A DNA stretch of 64,000 bases from Winogradskyella ludwigii. GTDB lineage: Bacteria > Bacteroidota > Bacteroidia > Flavobacteriales > Flavobacteriaceae. A program made the translations under genes and the position numbers. The notes under the pieces are model-generated. The model ran no database searches. It saw only the letters and a program-made list of their open reading frames with translations, and was not told where the DNA came from. How positions within the stretch are numbered: position 1 is the first letter of the stretch; every line of letters begins with the position of its first letter. Below are positions 47,053 through 56,142 of the stretch, piece by piece. The DNA is taken from contig NZ_JABFDF010000003.1 of NCBI RefSeq assembly GCF_013403985.1, positions 186,001 to 250,000 on the forward strand, in the 5' to 3' direction.

Positions 47053-48951
47053 TTATTGATTTGATAATACTATAGATTGTTTGCTTGCTTTATTGAAAGT
47101 TTTAATAAAGTTATTCCAGTCATTAATCGATTTAACTTCAACTTTTAAGGTGTTAACTGTAATGTGTTTTTCTATTTGAAGTGTTTTAGAATCTTCAGAT
47201 AATTTGTAACGAATCTGAAAATTGAAATCAGGATGGTTAAATTCTGAATTCTCAGGAATAGTTTGAAGCTTATATTCCTCAGGAATACTTAACGTAGTGA
47301 TAAAAGATTTTTGATATTTATATTTAATTTCTTTATCAAAATCTTTCTTTTCATTTTTTATAATTTCCGATTTTAAACTAAAATTTAAATGAGGTTGAAG
47401 GTAAATATTGTTTTCAATTCGTTTTATGTAGCGTTCGGTTTCCGTATTAAAATCAATTAAAAGGGTGTCTTTTTCTAATTCAATATTTTTATAGACAACA
47501 TCTTTTATAAGCGTTCTCTTTTTTCCAAACTTAAGTGCAGATTCTAAAAAACCGATATCATCATTGTCTTTTCTTTCAAGTTTATGGTGCATGTATAATT
47601 TTTCAAAGCCTGTTAATTTTACTTGGTGATGACCTATCAAAGTTTCATTGTCAAGTTCTAATTCTGAAATAATATTCATAGAGTTCAAAGAAGCTGGTAC
47701 TTCTGGAACTTTTATTATTTTAAAATCAGTGTCACTCAATCCAATTAATGCTTCTTTACCTTGTATAAAAGGCGAAGGAAATCCATAACCTAGGTATTTT
47801 GCAGTGGCATCTAAAAACAGGTATTCATTATTTACTTTAACCGCTGTAATCATATGATTATCTGTCATTGGTGTAGGAAGGTCTGTATAAGAATAAGGTC
47901 TTTGACGAGTACCAATCCAAGTTAAATAAGAATCTATTCCTGCATAATGAAGCATTTCATTTAACAAATTAGCCATATCCTTACAGTCACCATATTTGTT
48001 AGAATAAATATTGAATGCGTCTCTTGGGATAAAGCCATTTAGACCATCTTCAAAAGCGATATAGTTAATTACACGTTGTACATAATAGTAGATTTTTTTT
48101 ATTTTTTCCTCTTCGGAATTCATATTTTTAATTAAATCTAAAGTCGTATTTTTTAATTCCGTTTGGTCAGTAGTGTTGATGTTATTAATTAAAGACTTGT
48201 ACCAGGCATATAAACCTGCCGTATCTGAGAGGATAGGTTGAAGGTCACCTTTTGTTGTATAAGATTTTATATAAACTATTACTTGAGGAATGTAGTATAA
48301 TGGATGAAAATCATAATTACTATTTATTTTCGGAACCGAGTTTAATGTCCATTTGTAGGTCGTTTTGTTTTTATCCTTTATTATTTCAAAATTAGAATCT
48401 ATTGCTTCTAAATTGAAAGTCGTGTAAGCAACATCAACATTATTAGGGAAACTAATGCTTAATATAGCTGTTTTTATAGGCGTGTTATCGCTAATTATAA
48501 AGGATGGCAAAAAGTGTGGGTCACTTATTGTTTTTACATATTTTAAAGTGGTTATTGAGCCTTCTTTAACATTAGGGAATGAAAAGGTTTTCTTTTTCTG
48601 GTCTGCAAAGAAAATGCCATTTCTTATAACATCTAAATTTTCAAAATTGCTGACATTATTTTTTGAATCTTTATTTTCTGTATAAGCATCAATGCTTTTT
48701 ATAGTATTAAACGTATTGTAACTTACACTTTCGTTGGCATGAGATAATCTTTGATTTGTTAGATAATAATTCTTTTTAATAACCGTCTCTTTAATTGACA
48801 AGTTTCCATTAGATTCAGTGATATCAATATGGTTGTTTAGTGATAATGTAATGACATCATCTTTTGGGTATTGGGTTTGATAGATCTCTAAATTTTGAGA
48901 GAAACAAAAAGCAGAACTAAAAATAGCGAAGAGCAGTATAAGAGTTTTCAA
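47053..48951 (-). CDS. DUF3857 / transglutaminase-like exported protein
   Basis: The 632-aa product has a signal peptide (1-18, ending CFSQ), then a DUF3857 domain (about 50-220) and a transglutaminase-like core (about 255-400) with an apparently intact triad: Cys323 in KYGDCKDMANLLNEML, His in TDNHMITAVKV, Asp in YLFLDATAKYLGYG. A C-terminal beta domain follows. Such proteins are common in Bacteroidota, with unknown substrates; a cysteine hydrolase or cross-linking activity on envelope material is possible. It is co-transcribed with the degenerate paralogue downstream, 2 bases apart. Confidence 0.87.
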   Translation of the reverse strand: MKTLILLFAIFSSAFCFSQNLEIYQTQYPKDDVITLSLNNHIDITESNGNLSIKETVIKKNYYLTNQRLSHANESVSYNTFNTIKSIDAYTENKDSKNNVSNFENLDVIRNGIFFADQKKKTFSFPNVKEGSITTLKYVKTISDPHFLPSFIISDNTPIKTAILSISFPNNVDVAYTTFNLEAIDSNFEIIKDKNKTTYKWTLNSVPKINSNYDFHPLYYIPQVIVYIKSYTTKGDLQPILSDTAGLYAWYKSLINNINTTDQTELKNTTLDLIKNMNSEEEKIKKIYYYVQRVINYIAFEDGLNGFIPRDAFNIYSNKYGDCKDMANLLNEMLHYAGIDSYLTWIGTRQRPYSYTDLPTPMTDNHMITAVKVNNEYLFLDATAKYLGYGFPSPFIQGKEALIGLSDTDFKIIKVPEVPASLNSMNIISELELDNETLIGHHQVKLTGFEKLYMHHKLERKDNDDIGFLESALKFGKKRTLIKDVVYKNIELEKDTLLIDFNTETERYIKRIENNIYLQPHLNFSLKSEIIKNEKKDFDKEIKYKYQKSFITTLSIPEEYKLQTIPENSEFNHPDFNFQIRYKLSEDSKTLQIEKHITVNTLKVEVKSINDWNNFIKTFNKASKQSIVLSNQ

Positions 48952-49021
48952 TAAATTATGGGGTAATATTTTTCACTCAAATTTAACAAAAATCTTATGT
49001 TTTTGGTATTAAATCAATGCA

Positions 49022-49057
49022 AAAAACAGCATTATCTTCAATAATAATGCTGTTTTT
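49022..49057 (-). terminator. Intrinsic terminator of the carboxylase gene
   Basis: Fourteen-base perfect arms AAAAACAGCATTAT/ATAATGCTGTTTTT. A T6 run follows on the minus strand. Confidence 0.87.
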
Positions 49058-49092
49058 GTATAATGGAACTGTTTTATTTAATATATTGATTA

Positions 49093-50721
49093 CTAAACCT
49101 GCAAAACTCCCATGTTAAAAGGTTTTTCAATAGGAGCGTGGTTAGCAGCTTCAATTCCCATAGAAATCCAAGTTCTTGTATCTAAAGGATTTATTACACC
49201 ATCAGTCCAAATGCGAGAAGCAGCATAATAAGGAGAGACTTGGTCATCGTAACGCGATTTAATCTTATTAAATAATTCTTCTTCTTTCTCTTTGGTAATT
49301 GTTTCTCCTTTCTTTTTAAGCGAAGCGGTTTCAATCTGTGCCAAAACTTTGGCGGCAGAATTTCCGCTCATTACTGCAAGTTCGGCACTTGGCCAAGCAG
49401 CAATTAATCTAGGATCATATGCTTTTCCGCACATCGCATAATTTCCTGCTCCATAACTATTTCCTAATATGATTGTAAATTTTGGTACTACAGAATTACT
49501 AACGGCATTCACCATTTTTGCTCCATCTTTAATAATTCCTGAGTGTTCAGATTTACTACCAACCATAAAACCTGTCACATCTTGTAAGAAAACCAAAGGA
49601 ATTTTCTTCTGATTGCAATTCGCAATAAAACGAGTAGCCTTATCTGCTGAGTCATTATAAATAACACCACCAAATTGCATTTCACCTTTTGCGTTTTTCA
49701 CTAGTTTTCTTTGGTTAGCTATAATTCCAACAGCCCAGCCTTCAATTCTGGCATAAGCCGTTATAATTGTTTTACCATAATCTTCTTTGTATTCGTCAAA
49801 TTCAGAATTATCAACCAAACGTTTTATGATCTCTTTCATATCGTATTGGTCAGCACGACTTTTTGGAAGAATACCAAATATATCTTCAGGGTTTTCTATT
49901 GGTTTTTTAGATTCAGCTCTATTATACCCGGCTTTATCAAAATCACCAATCTTATCAACTATAGATTTTATTTTGTCTAACGCATCTTTATCATCTTTAG
50001 CTTTGTAATCTGTAACACCAGAAATTTCGCAATGTGTTGTTGCACCACCTAAAGTTTCATTATCTATAGATTCTCCAATAGCAGCTTTTACGAGGTAACT
50101 TCCAGCTAAGAAAATACTAGCCGTTTTATCTACAATTATAGCTTCGTCACTCATAATAGGTAAATACGCTCCACCAGCCACACAACTTCCCATAATAGCC
50201 GCAATTTGGGTAATTCCCATACTGCTCATTACAGCGTTGTTTCTAAAAATACGTCCAAAGTGTTCTTTGTCTGGGAAAATTTCATCTTGCATTGGTAGAA
50301 AAACTCCAGCACTATCTACCAAATAGATAATTGGCAAACGGTTTTCTATCGCTATTTCTTGAGCACGCAAATTCTTTTTTCCTGTAATAGGAAACCACGC
50401 TCCAGCCTTCACTGTGGCATCATTAGCAACAACAATACACTGCTTTCCTTTTACATAACCCATTTTTACAACCACACCTCCAGATGGGCAACCTCCATAT
50501 TGTTCGTACATACCGTCTCCTGCAAAAGCACCTATCTCTATAGATTTAGCTTTAGGATCCAAAAGATAGTCCACACGCTCACGTGCTGTCATTTTACCTT
50601 TAGATTTATGTTTTTCAATACTTTTTTCACCACCACCTAATTTAACTTTAACTAAACGTTTTTTTAAATCGGAAAGTAGAAGTTTATTATGGTCTTCGTT
50701 TATGTTGAATTTGATATCCAT
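49093..50721 (-). CDS. Acyl-CoA carboxylase beta subunit, methylcrotonyl-CoA carboxylase-like
   Basis: The 542-aa carboxyltransferase subunit moves CO2 from carboxybiotin to an acyl-CoA. Two crotonase-fold halves are seen: N-terminal KMTARERVDYLLDP, ANDATVKAGAWFP, YLVDSAGVFLPMQDEIFPD, MGSCVAGGAYLPIMSDEAI; C-terminal FLQDVTGFMVGSKSEHSGIIKDGAKMV, ILGNSYGAGNYAMCGKAYDPR. The blocks and length (535-560 aa) are closer to methylcrotonyl- or geranyl-CoA carboxylase beta than to propionyl-CoA carboxylase, suggesting leucine breakdown. No alpha (biotin) subunit gene is in the window. It stands alone between terminators. Confidence 0.9.
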   Translation of the reverse strand: MDIKFNINEDHNKLLLSDLKKRLVKVKLGGGEKSIEKHKSKGKMTARERVDYLLDPKAKSIEIGAFAGDGMYEQYGGCPSGGVVVKMGYVKGKQCIVVANDATVKAGAWFPITGKKNLRAQEIAIENRLPIIYLVDSAGVFLPMQDEIFPDKEHFGRIFRNNAVMSSMGITQIAAIMGSCVAGGAYLPIMSDEAIIVDKTASIFLAGSYLVKAAIGESIDNETLGGATTHCEISGVTDYKAKDDKDALDKIKSIVDKIGDFDKAGYNRAESKKPIENPEDIFGILPKSRADQYDMKEIIKRLVDNSEFDEYKEDYGKTIITAYARIEGWAVGIIANQRKLVKNAKGEMQFGGVIYNDSADKATRFIANCNQKKIPLVFLQDVTGFMVGSKSEHSGIIKDGAKMVNAVSNSVVPKFTIILGNSYGAGNYAMCGKAYDPRLIAAWPSAELAVMSGNSAAKVLAQIETASLKKKGETITKEKEEELFNKIKSRYDDQVSPYYAASRIWTDGVINPLDTRTWISMGIEAANHAPIEKPFNMGVLQV

Positions 50722-50812
50722 TGAGCAAAATTGTTTTGCACGAATTTACGAAACGAAATGATGTTTGGAAAGTGAATGTTTTGCAAAATAATATAACATG
50801 GAATTATTTTCC

Positions 50813-50843
50813 TTGGTAAATAAATTGTTTTGCGCTACATTTG
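50813..50843 (+). promoter_or_regulatory. Promoter of the DoxX-MarR-pirin operon
   Basis: TTG at 50813-50815, a 20-base spacer, then TACATTTG at 50836-50843, 22 bases before the ATG at 50866. Confidence 0.7.
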
Positions 50844-50865
50844 CTTGAAATAAATCAAACTAAAA

Positions 50866-51219
50866 ATGAAAAAAAACAAAATAATCTATTATGTAGCTAC
50901 AGGATTGTTAACGCTAATATTGTTGTTTTCTGTAAACATGTATTTTTTTAAGCACGACATGGTTGCGAAAATGTTCACGGGTTTTGGGTACCCAGCTTAT
51001 ATAATTTACCCTTACGCTATTGCTAAAATATTAGCATTGATTGTACTTTGGTCACCAGGTCTTAAAACGTTAAAGGAATGGGCGTATTCAGGTTTGTTTT
51101 TTGCTTTTATTTTAGCCTTTTTTGCACATTATATGATTGGAGATGGAGGGCAAATGGCAGTCGTAATAGCATTTACTTCATTAATCATATCCTATATTTT
51201 TTATAAAAAGATCAACTAA
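50866..51219 (+). CDS. DoxX-like small membrane protein
   Basis: The 117-aa product has four membrane helices (about 8-26, 45-65, 73-92 and 97-113) with the DoxX-like pattern VNMYFFKHDMVAKMFTGFGYP and AKILALIVLWSPGLKTLKEWAYSG. DoxX-family proteins are often linked to redox or thiol stress. First gene of a five-gene operon that includes an FMN reductase, a MarR regulator and a pirin, which supports a role in electrophile or quinone stress (inference). Confidence 0.85.
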   Translation: MKKNKIIYYVATGLLTLILLFSVNMYFFKHDMVAKMFTGFGYPAYIIYPYAIAKILALIVLWSPGLKTLKEWAYSGLFFAFILAFFAHYMIGDGGQMAVVIAFTSLIISYIFYKKIN

Positions 51220-51231
51220 ATTTATACGTAT

Positions 51232-51762
51232 ATGAAACATATTATAGCATTTGGCGGAAGTAATAGTAGTACTTCCATAAATAAACAATTAGCCACTTAT
51301 GCGTCACAATTAGTAGATGGTGTAACGGTAACTATATTAGATTTAAACGATTTTGAAATGCCAATTTATAGTTCTGATAGAGAAACCGCTTTAGGGTTTC
51401 CTAAGCAGGCTGTAGATTTTGTAAATCACTTAAAAAGTGCAGATGGTTTTATAATTTCTTTGGCAGAGCATAACGGAGCTTATACAACAGCTTTCAAGAA
51501 TGTCTTTGATTGGGCTTCGAGAGTAGAGCAAAAAACGTTTTTAAATAACCCCTTACTACTTATGGCAACGTCACCTGGAGTTAGAGGTGGAGCATCTGTT
51601 TTAGAAATGGCATCTGATCGTTTTCCAAGGCATGATGCCAATATTGTAGCACAATTTTCTTTGCCTTCATTTTACGATAATTTCTCTGAAGGTAAAATTA
51701 CTAACGAAACATTAGATTCTGAATTATTAAATAAAGTAAAACTATTTAAAGACAGTCTATAA
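51232..51762 (+). CDS. NAD(P)H-dependent FMN reductase (flavodoxin fold)
   Basis: This 176-aa cytoplasmic flavoprotein has an FMN phosphate loop FGGSNSSTSINKQLATY at the N-terminus; LDLNDFEMPIYSSDRE, ISLAEHNGAYTTAFKNVFDWASR (flavin-ring contact) and MATSPGVRGGASVLEMA follow the azoreductase/chromate-reductase family pattern. It probably reduces quinones or other electrophiles with NAD(P)H. It lies 12 bases after the DoxX gene and 2 bases before the acetyltransferase gene. Confidence 0.88.
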   Translation: MKHIIAFGGSNSSTSINKQLATYASQLVDGVTVTILDLNDFEMPIYSSDRETALGFPKQAVDFVNHLKSADGFIISLAEHNGAYTTAFKNVFDWASRVEQKTFLNNPLLLMATSPGVRGGASVLEMASDRFPRHDANIVAQFSLPSFYDNFSEGKITNETLDSELLNKVKLFKDSL

Positions 51763-51764
51763 TT

Positions 51765-52046
51765 ATGGAATTAAAACACGAAGAATCAAATAATAGAAAT
51801 AGATTTTACCTTCTAGATAATAACAAAGAGATTGGTGAAATCGCGTATACTTATGTTAATGAAGCTCTCATCGATATTAATCATACAGAGGTTAATCCTA
51901 ATTACAGAGGTCAAAATCTTGGTCAGAAATTAATTGAAGCTGTTGTAGGTTATGCAAGAGAAAACAAATTAAAAGCAACTGCTAGTTGTCCTTATGTAGC
52001 TAAAGTATTTGGTAAAACAGATCAATACGATGACATCAAAGCGTAA
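51765..52046 (+). CDS. Small GNAT-like N-acetyltransferase (YidJ/YjdJ type)
   Basis: This 93-aa minimal GCN5-related fold has the acetyl-CoA-binding loop NPNYRGQNLGQKLIEAVVGYARENK and the ending KATASCPYVAKVF, where a conserved Cys replaces the usual catalytic residues. Members of this small family are mostly uncharacterised. It sits 2 bases after the FMN reductase gene in the same operon, so it is co-expressed with redox functions. Confidence 0.87.
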   Translation: MELKHEESNNRNRFYLLDNNKEIGEIAYTYVNEALIDINHTEVNPNYRGQNLGQKLIEAVVGYARENKLKATASCPYVAKVFGKTDQYDDIKA

Positions 52047-52069
52047 ATAGAATTTTAAGACTATTAAAC

Positions 52070-52507
52070 ATGGGAGACATATCTAAAGACATAAATTCTA
52101 AATTCGAAAATCACAAAATCAAAGCACTTCTAAATATTATTTATACCGCAAATTGGATTACGAGTAGCCAAAATGAATCTTTTAAAGGTTTTGGGATTTC
52201 GCAGCAGCAATATAATATTTTAAGAATTTTAAGAGGAGCAAACGAGCCTTTAAAAGTGCAGACTATTAAGGATAGAATGTTAGAACGTTCGCCGAATGCC
52301 ACACGATTAATGGATAAACTATGTGCTAAAGATTTAATTAAACGTTTACCATCAGAACACGATAGACGTGTGGTTAAAATTGAAATCACTAAACAAGGAT
52401 TGGATTTGTTAAACACCATTCCGAGTGATATGAATAAAGAATTAGTTGAAAATTTAAGTGAATCTGAAGCGGAACAATTAAGCAATTTATTGGATAAAAT
52501 GCGCTAG
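52070..52507 (+). CDS. MarR-family transcriptional regulator
   Basis: This 145-aa winged-helix repressor forms dimers in its family. The DNA-reading helix region is QYNILRILRGANEPLKVQTIKDRMLERSPNATRLMDKL and the wing follows with the signature KRLPSEHDRRVVKIEIT. A terminal helix mediates dimerisation. No conserved sensing Cys is obvious apart from Cys in LMDKLCAKDL, which lies near the recognition helix and could sense oxidants. Being the fourth gene of the operon, it probably represses its own operon. Confidence 0.92.
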   Translation: MGDISKDINSKFENHKIKALLNIIYTANWITSSQNESFKGFGISQQQYNILRILRGANEPLKVQTIKDRMLERSPNATRLMDKLCAKDLIKRLPSEHDRRVVKIEITKQGLDLLNTIPSDMNKELVENLSESEAEQLSNLLDKMR

Positions 52508-52532
52508 TAGAATTAAATAAAGGTAAATAATC

Positions 52533-53258
52533 ATGAAGAAAGTAATACATAAAGCAGACAGTAGAGGATTTGCAGATCATGGGTGGTTACAAGCCAATCA
52601 TTCCTTTAGTTTTGCCAGTTGGAACAATCCTGAACGTGTACATTTTGGAGCATTAAGAGTCTTAAATGATGATATTATAGCACCAAAAATGGGATTTGGC
52701 ACACATCCTCATGATAATATGGAGATTATAACTATTCCATTGCAAGGTGTTTTAAAGCATCGTGATAATATGACCGACGATTGGCAAGCTGTACTTCCAG
52801 GTGAAGTACAAGTGATGTCAGCAGGAACAGGAGTTCAGCATTCTGAAATTAACGGATCTGTTGATGAGCATTTAAGTTTATTTCAAATTTGGGTGATTCC
52901 TGACAAAAGAAATGTGAAACCGCGTTACGATCAAAAAATGTTTAATGCTGAAGGGCGAAAAGGACAGCTTCAAACTTTAGTTACGTCATTTGAAGATAAG
53001 GATAATCAAAGTTTGAAAATTCACCAAGACGCAAAACTATCACGAATAGATTTGTTAAAAGGAGAAACGTTTAAATACGATTTAAAAAGTCAGAATCATG
53101 GAGTTTATGTGATGGCTATTATAGGTGCTACTGAAATTGAAGAAACAACTTTAGAAGCTAGAGATGCCATTGGTATTTCAGAAGTCAATAGTTTCAAAAT
53201 AACGTCTATAACTAATAGCGAATTATTATTTATTGAAGTTCCAATGCTTAATTTATAG
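52533..53258 (+). CDS. Pirin-family protein, quercetinase-like
   Basis: This 241-aa bicupin metal protein has N-terminal cupin metal ligands in HPHDNMEIITIPLQG (two His) and GTGVQHSEING (His and Glu). FSFASWNNPERVHFGALRVLNDD is the pirin opening block. Length and motifs match E. coli YhhW, which has quercetin 2,3-dioxygenase activity in vitro; the natural substrate is unknown. Last gene of the operon, 25 bases after the MarR gene, followed by a terminator. Confidence 0.93.
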   Translation: MKKVIHKADSRGFADHGWLQANHSFSFASWNNPERVHFGALRVLNDDIIAPKMGFGTHPHDNMEIITIPLQGVLKHRDNMTDDWQAVLPGEVQVMSAGTGVQHSEINGSVDEHLSLFQIWVIPDKRNVKPRYDQKMFNAEGRKGQLQTLVTSFEDKDNQSLKIHQDAKLSRIDLLKGETFKYDLKSQNHGVYVMAIIGATEIEETTLEARDAIGISEVNSFKITSITNSELLFIEVPMLNL

Positions 53259-53281
53259 TTTTCGAAACAATTTTATCTTAG

Positions 53282-53304
53282 AAGCATCACAAATAGTGAT
53301 GCTT
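53282..53304 (+). terminator. Intrinsic terminator after the pirin gene
   Basis: Stem AAGCATCAC/GTGATGCTT with a 5-base loop, followed by T6. Confidence 0.88.
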
Positions 53305-53356
53305 TTTTTATTAAAAATGCGATATTTGTATTCTAACTAACTATTAAAAATTAAGA

Positions 53357-53545
53357 TTGACTATGGCAATGAATAAGAATACAGTATTAGCTTGGGCTAC
53401 ATGGATAATGGTATTTGTAGGATGTGGATTGATTGCCTTGGGAGCATTTAGATACGATGATGTTGCGGGTTGGGGTTTTGCTGCTGTTGGTGGTGGATTC
53501 TATTGCATTGCATGGGTTTTTAATGCTTTAAAAGGCCGAATGTAA
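53357..53545 (+). CDS. Small two-helix membrane protein, unknown
   Basis: The 62-aa product has two hydrophobic helices (about 10-28, WATWIMVFVGCGLIALGAF, and 37-55, GWGFAAVGGGFYCIAWVF) joined by a short RYDDVA loop, and a KGRM end. The composition is rich in Gly and Trp. It lies between a terminator and ettA (53 bases before), so it may share a message with ettA. The initiator could be the Met at position 3 or 5. No family recognised. Confidence 0.7.
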   Translation: MTMAMNKNTVLAWATWIMVFVGCGLIALGAFRYDDVAGWGFAAVGGGFYCIAWVFNALKGRM

Positions 53546-53598
53546 GTCGTATTGAAAATCAAACTAATACTTAATCTTTCAACAAACAACAAAAAATT

Positions 53599-55290
53599 AT
53601 GAGTGACGATAAAAAAGTAATTTTCGCAATGTCAGGTCTAACAAAGACCTTTCCTGGAGCAAATACTCCAGTATTAAAAAATATATATTTAAGTTTCTTT
53701 TACGGAGCTAAGATTGGAATTTTAGGTCTTAATGGTTCTGGTAAATCAACATTATTAAAGATTATAGCAGGAGTCGATACTAATTTTCAAGGAGATGTAA
53801 CATTTCAACCAGGTTATTCTGTAGGTTATTTAGAACAAGAACCAAAGTTAGATGATGACAAAACGGTTATGGAAATCGTTAGAGAAGGTGCTGCGGAAAC
53901 GGTTGCGATATTAGATGAATATAACAGTATCAATGATCAGTTTGGTTTAGAAGAGGTTTATAGTGATGCCGATAAAATGGAAAAGCTAATGAATCGACAG
54001 GCAGAACTTCAAGATCAGATAGATGCTGCAGGTGCCTGGGAATTAGATACCAAACTTGAAATAGCAATGGATGCTTTACGTACTCCAGATGGCGATAAAA
54101 AAATAGGAGTACTTTCTGGTGGTGAGCGTCGTCGTGTTGCTTTATGTCGTTTGTTATTACAAGAACCAGATGTTTTATTATTAGATGAGCCAACTAACCA
54201 CTTAGATGCAGAATCTGTACATTGGTTAGAGCACCATTTAGCACAATACAAAGGAACTGTAATTGCTGTAACGCACGATAGGTACTTCTTGGATAATGTT
54301 GCAGGTTGGATTTTAGAATTGGATAGAGGTGAAGGTATTCCTTGGAAAGGAAATTACTCATCTTGGTTAGATCAAAAGTCTACACGTATGGCTCAAGAAA
54401 GTAAAGTCGCATCAAAGCGTCAAAAAACTTTAGAGCGAGAGCTAGATTGGGTACGTCAAGGAGCTAAAGGTCGTCAAACCAAGCAAAAGGCACGTTTGAA
54501 GAACTATGATAAGTTAATGAGTCAAGATCAAAAGCAACTCGATGAGAAGCTGGAAATCTATATTCCTAATGGTCCACGTTTAGGAACCAATGTCATAGAA
54601 GCCGTTGGTGTTGCAAAAGGTTATGATGATAAATTGTTATATGACGATTTAAACTTTAATCTTCCACAAGCAGGAATTGTAGGTGTTATTGGGCCGAACG
54701 GTGCTGGTAAAACGACCATATTCAGAATGATAATGGGAGAAGAGAAATCTGATAAAGGTGAATTTAAAGTCGGAGAGACAGCAAAAATTGCATACGTAGA
54801 TCAGAAACACTCTAATATAGATCCAGAAAAAACCATTTGGCAAAACTTTAGTGACGAGCAAGAATTGGTAATGATGGGAGGAAAGGAAGTGAATTCTAGA
54901 GCCTATTTAAGCCGATTTAATTTCTCTGGAGGTGAGCAAAATAAAAAGGTAAAACTACTTTCTGGTGGTGAGCGTAACCGCTTACACCTTGCAATGACAC
55001 TTAAAGAAGAAGGTAATGTATTACTTTTAGATGAGCCTACTAACGATTTGGATGTTAATACATTAAGAGCGCTAGAAGAAGGTTTGGAAAACTTCGCAGG
55101 TTGTGCTGTTGTAATTAGTCACGATAGATGGTTCTTAGATAGAATATGTACACATATTTTAGCTTTTGAGGGAGATTCTCAAGTTTATTTCTTTGAAGGA
55201 GGTTTTAGTGAATACGAAGAAAATAAGAAGAAACGTTTGGGTGGTGATTTAATGCCAAAACGAATTAAGTATAGAAAATTAGTAAGATAA
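53599..55290 (+). CDS. ettA: Energy-dependent translational throttle protein EttA (ABC-F)
   Basis: The 563-aa soluble ABC-F ATPase binds the ribosomal E site and gates the first peptide bonds according to ATP/ADP level. It has two ABC domains: Walker [10 protein letters not shown] and signature [11 protein letters not shown] with Walker [13 protein letters not shown] in the first; [20 protein letters not shown] and [12 protein letters not shown] in the second. The linker and toe region ([20 protein letters not shown]) and the final [12 protein letters not shown] match EttA (555 aa in E. coli) rather than Uup. Confidence 0.95.
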   Translation: MSDDKKVIFAMSGLTKTFPGANTPVLKNIYLSFFYGAKIGILGLNGSGKSTLLKIIAGVDTNFQGDVTFQPGYSVGYLEQEPKLDDDKTVMEIVREGAAETVAILDEYNSINDQFGLEEVYSDADKMEKLMNRQAELQDQIDAAGAWELDTKLEIAMDALRTPDGDKKIGVLSGGERRRVALCRLLLQEPDVLLLDEPTNHLDAESVHWLEHHLAQYKGTVIAVTHDRYFLDNVAGWILELDRGEGIPWKGNYSSWLDQKSTRMAQESKVASKRQKTLERELDWVRQGAKGRQTKQKARLKNYDKLMSQDQKQLDEKLEIYIPNGPRLGTNVIEAVGVAKGYDDKLLYDDLNFNLPQAGIVGVIGPNGAGKTTIFRMIMGEEKSDKGEFKVGETAKIAYVDQKHSNIDPEKTIWQNFSDEQELVMMGGKEVNSRAYLSRFNFSGGEQNKKVKLLSGGERNRLHLAMTLKEEGNVLLLDEPTNDLDVNTLRALEEGLENFAGCAVVISHDRWFLDRICTHILAFEGDSQVYFFEGGFSEYEENKKKRLGGDLMPKRIKYRKLVR

Positions 55291-55313
55291 GTTTACTAAT
55301 AGTATTAAAATAA

Positions 55314-55342
55314 AAAAAAGCCAGCAATTTGCTGGCTTTTTT
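55314..55342. terminator. Bidirectional terminator between ettA and small membrane genes
   Basis: Stem AAAAAAGCCAGCA/TGCTGGCTTTTTT with a 3-base loop, A-tract before and T-tract after. It overlaps the stop codon of the minus-strand gene at 55342. Confidence 0.88.
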
Positions 55343-55551
55343 TATTCGTTATTATAAATATGATTATTATTTATGTGATAGTTATTTTTTATTTCTAAGT
55401 TTTCTAGTGCTTTAAAGTTTGCGTTAAAATTCTCTATTTCTTCATTGAAAGAAGCCTCATGCTCATGTGCGTATAAATCACGTTTACTAAAAATAATAAA
55501 TGCTATAAGAAAAATGAAGAACGGAATTAATAATATAAAACTCATAATCAT
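55342..55551 (-). CDS. Small membrane protein, unknown (second of a pair)
   Basis: The 69-aa product is one long hydrophobic helix (about 4-20, FILLIPFFIFLIAFIIF) followed by a hydrophilic tail rich in Glu, His and Asn (ENLEIKNNYHINNNHIYNNE). The start is 3 bases after the stop of the 74-aa gene, so the two are translated together. Not recognised. The Asn/His repeats at the end are low-complexity. Confidence 0.6.
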   Translation of the reverse strand: MIMSFILLIPFFIFLIAFIIFSKRDLYAHEHEASFNEEIENFNANFKALENLEIKNNYHINNNHIYNNE

Positions 55552-55554
55552 TTA

Positions 55555-55779
55555 TTAATGATCGCCATAAAGGTGTCCACTAGAAAGTTCTTCACCAGAT
55601 TCTTCGTAGTCTGTAAATGCGTTAGTTTGCATCAGTTTTTTATTCTCTGCTTTAAGTTTATACATTTTAATAATTGCTATTAAAATAAAAATTGTGAAAA
55701 TAACTGCTACAGCAATTAAGATCATGGTAAGTTGTGTTGTTGTCACAATCAAAGCTTGGGAAAACAGATTGTTAATCAT
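55555..55779 (-). CDS. Small membrane protein, unknown (first of a pair)
   Basis: The 74-aa product has a short lumenal start, one membrane helix (about 18-40, LTMILIAVAVIFTIFILIAII) and a charged cytoplasmic tail ending SSGHLYGDH. It pairs with the 69-aa gene 3 bases downstream, and both resemble small accessory subunits of a membrane complex in design only. No family recognised. Confidence 0.65.
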   Translation of the reverse strand: MINNLFSQALIVTTTQLTMILIAVAVIFTIFILIAIIKMYKLKAENKKLMQTNAFTDYEESGEELSSGHLYGDH

Positions 55780-56142
55780 AATTCACTTCGTTAGAATGGG
55801 GTTCGATACTGCTAAGATATAAAAAATGATTACGTTAAGTGCTTAATAATAATATAATTATCATATTTTTTTGTCAATTTTACCGACTAACCGATTACTA
55901 AATCCGATGAAACGCTGTATTTATCAGTGTAAATGGACTTTTTTGTGATTTTAATTTTACTCAAAAAATATCGAAATAAAACCATGAAATATCAAAATTC
56001 ATAGCATCTTTTCTCAAGAATAATCTAATAAGGTTAAGTTTTAATCAAAAACGGTGTAACAATTTAAGTTATTTAGCTACTTATATTTTAGTAAGTAAAA
56101 TTTTTGTAGTCCTAAAAATTTACCGAAATTGTTAACCTATAA
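55780..56142. other. Divergent intergenic region before the coiled-coil gene
   Basis: About 360 AT-rich bases without a gene. I saw no full TTG-N20-TAnnTTTG promoter; AATTTTTG near 56100 is one base off at the -7. A short ACTTA/TAAGT inverted repeat lies near 56080-56097. Nothing else stands out. Confidence 0.35.
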
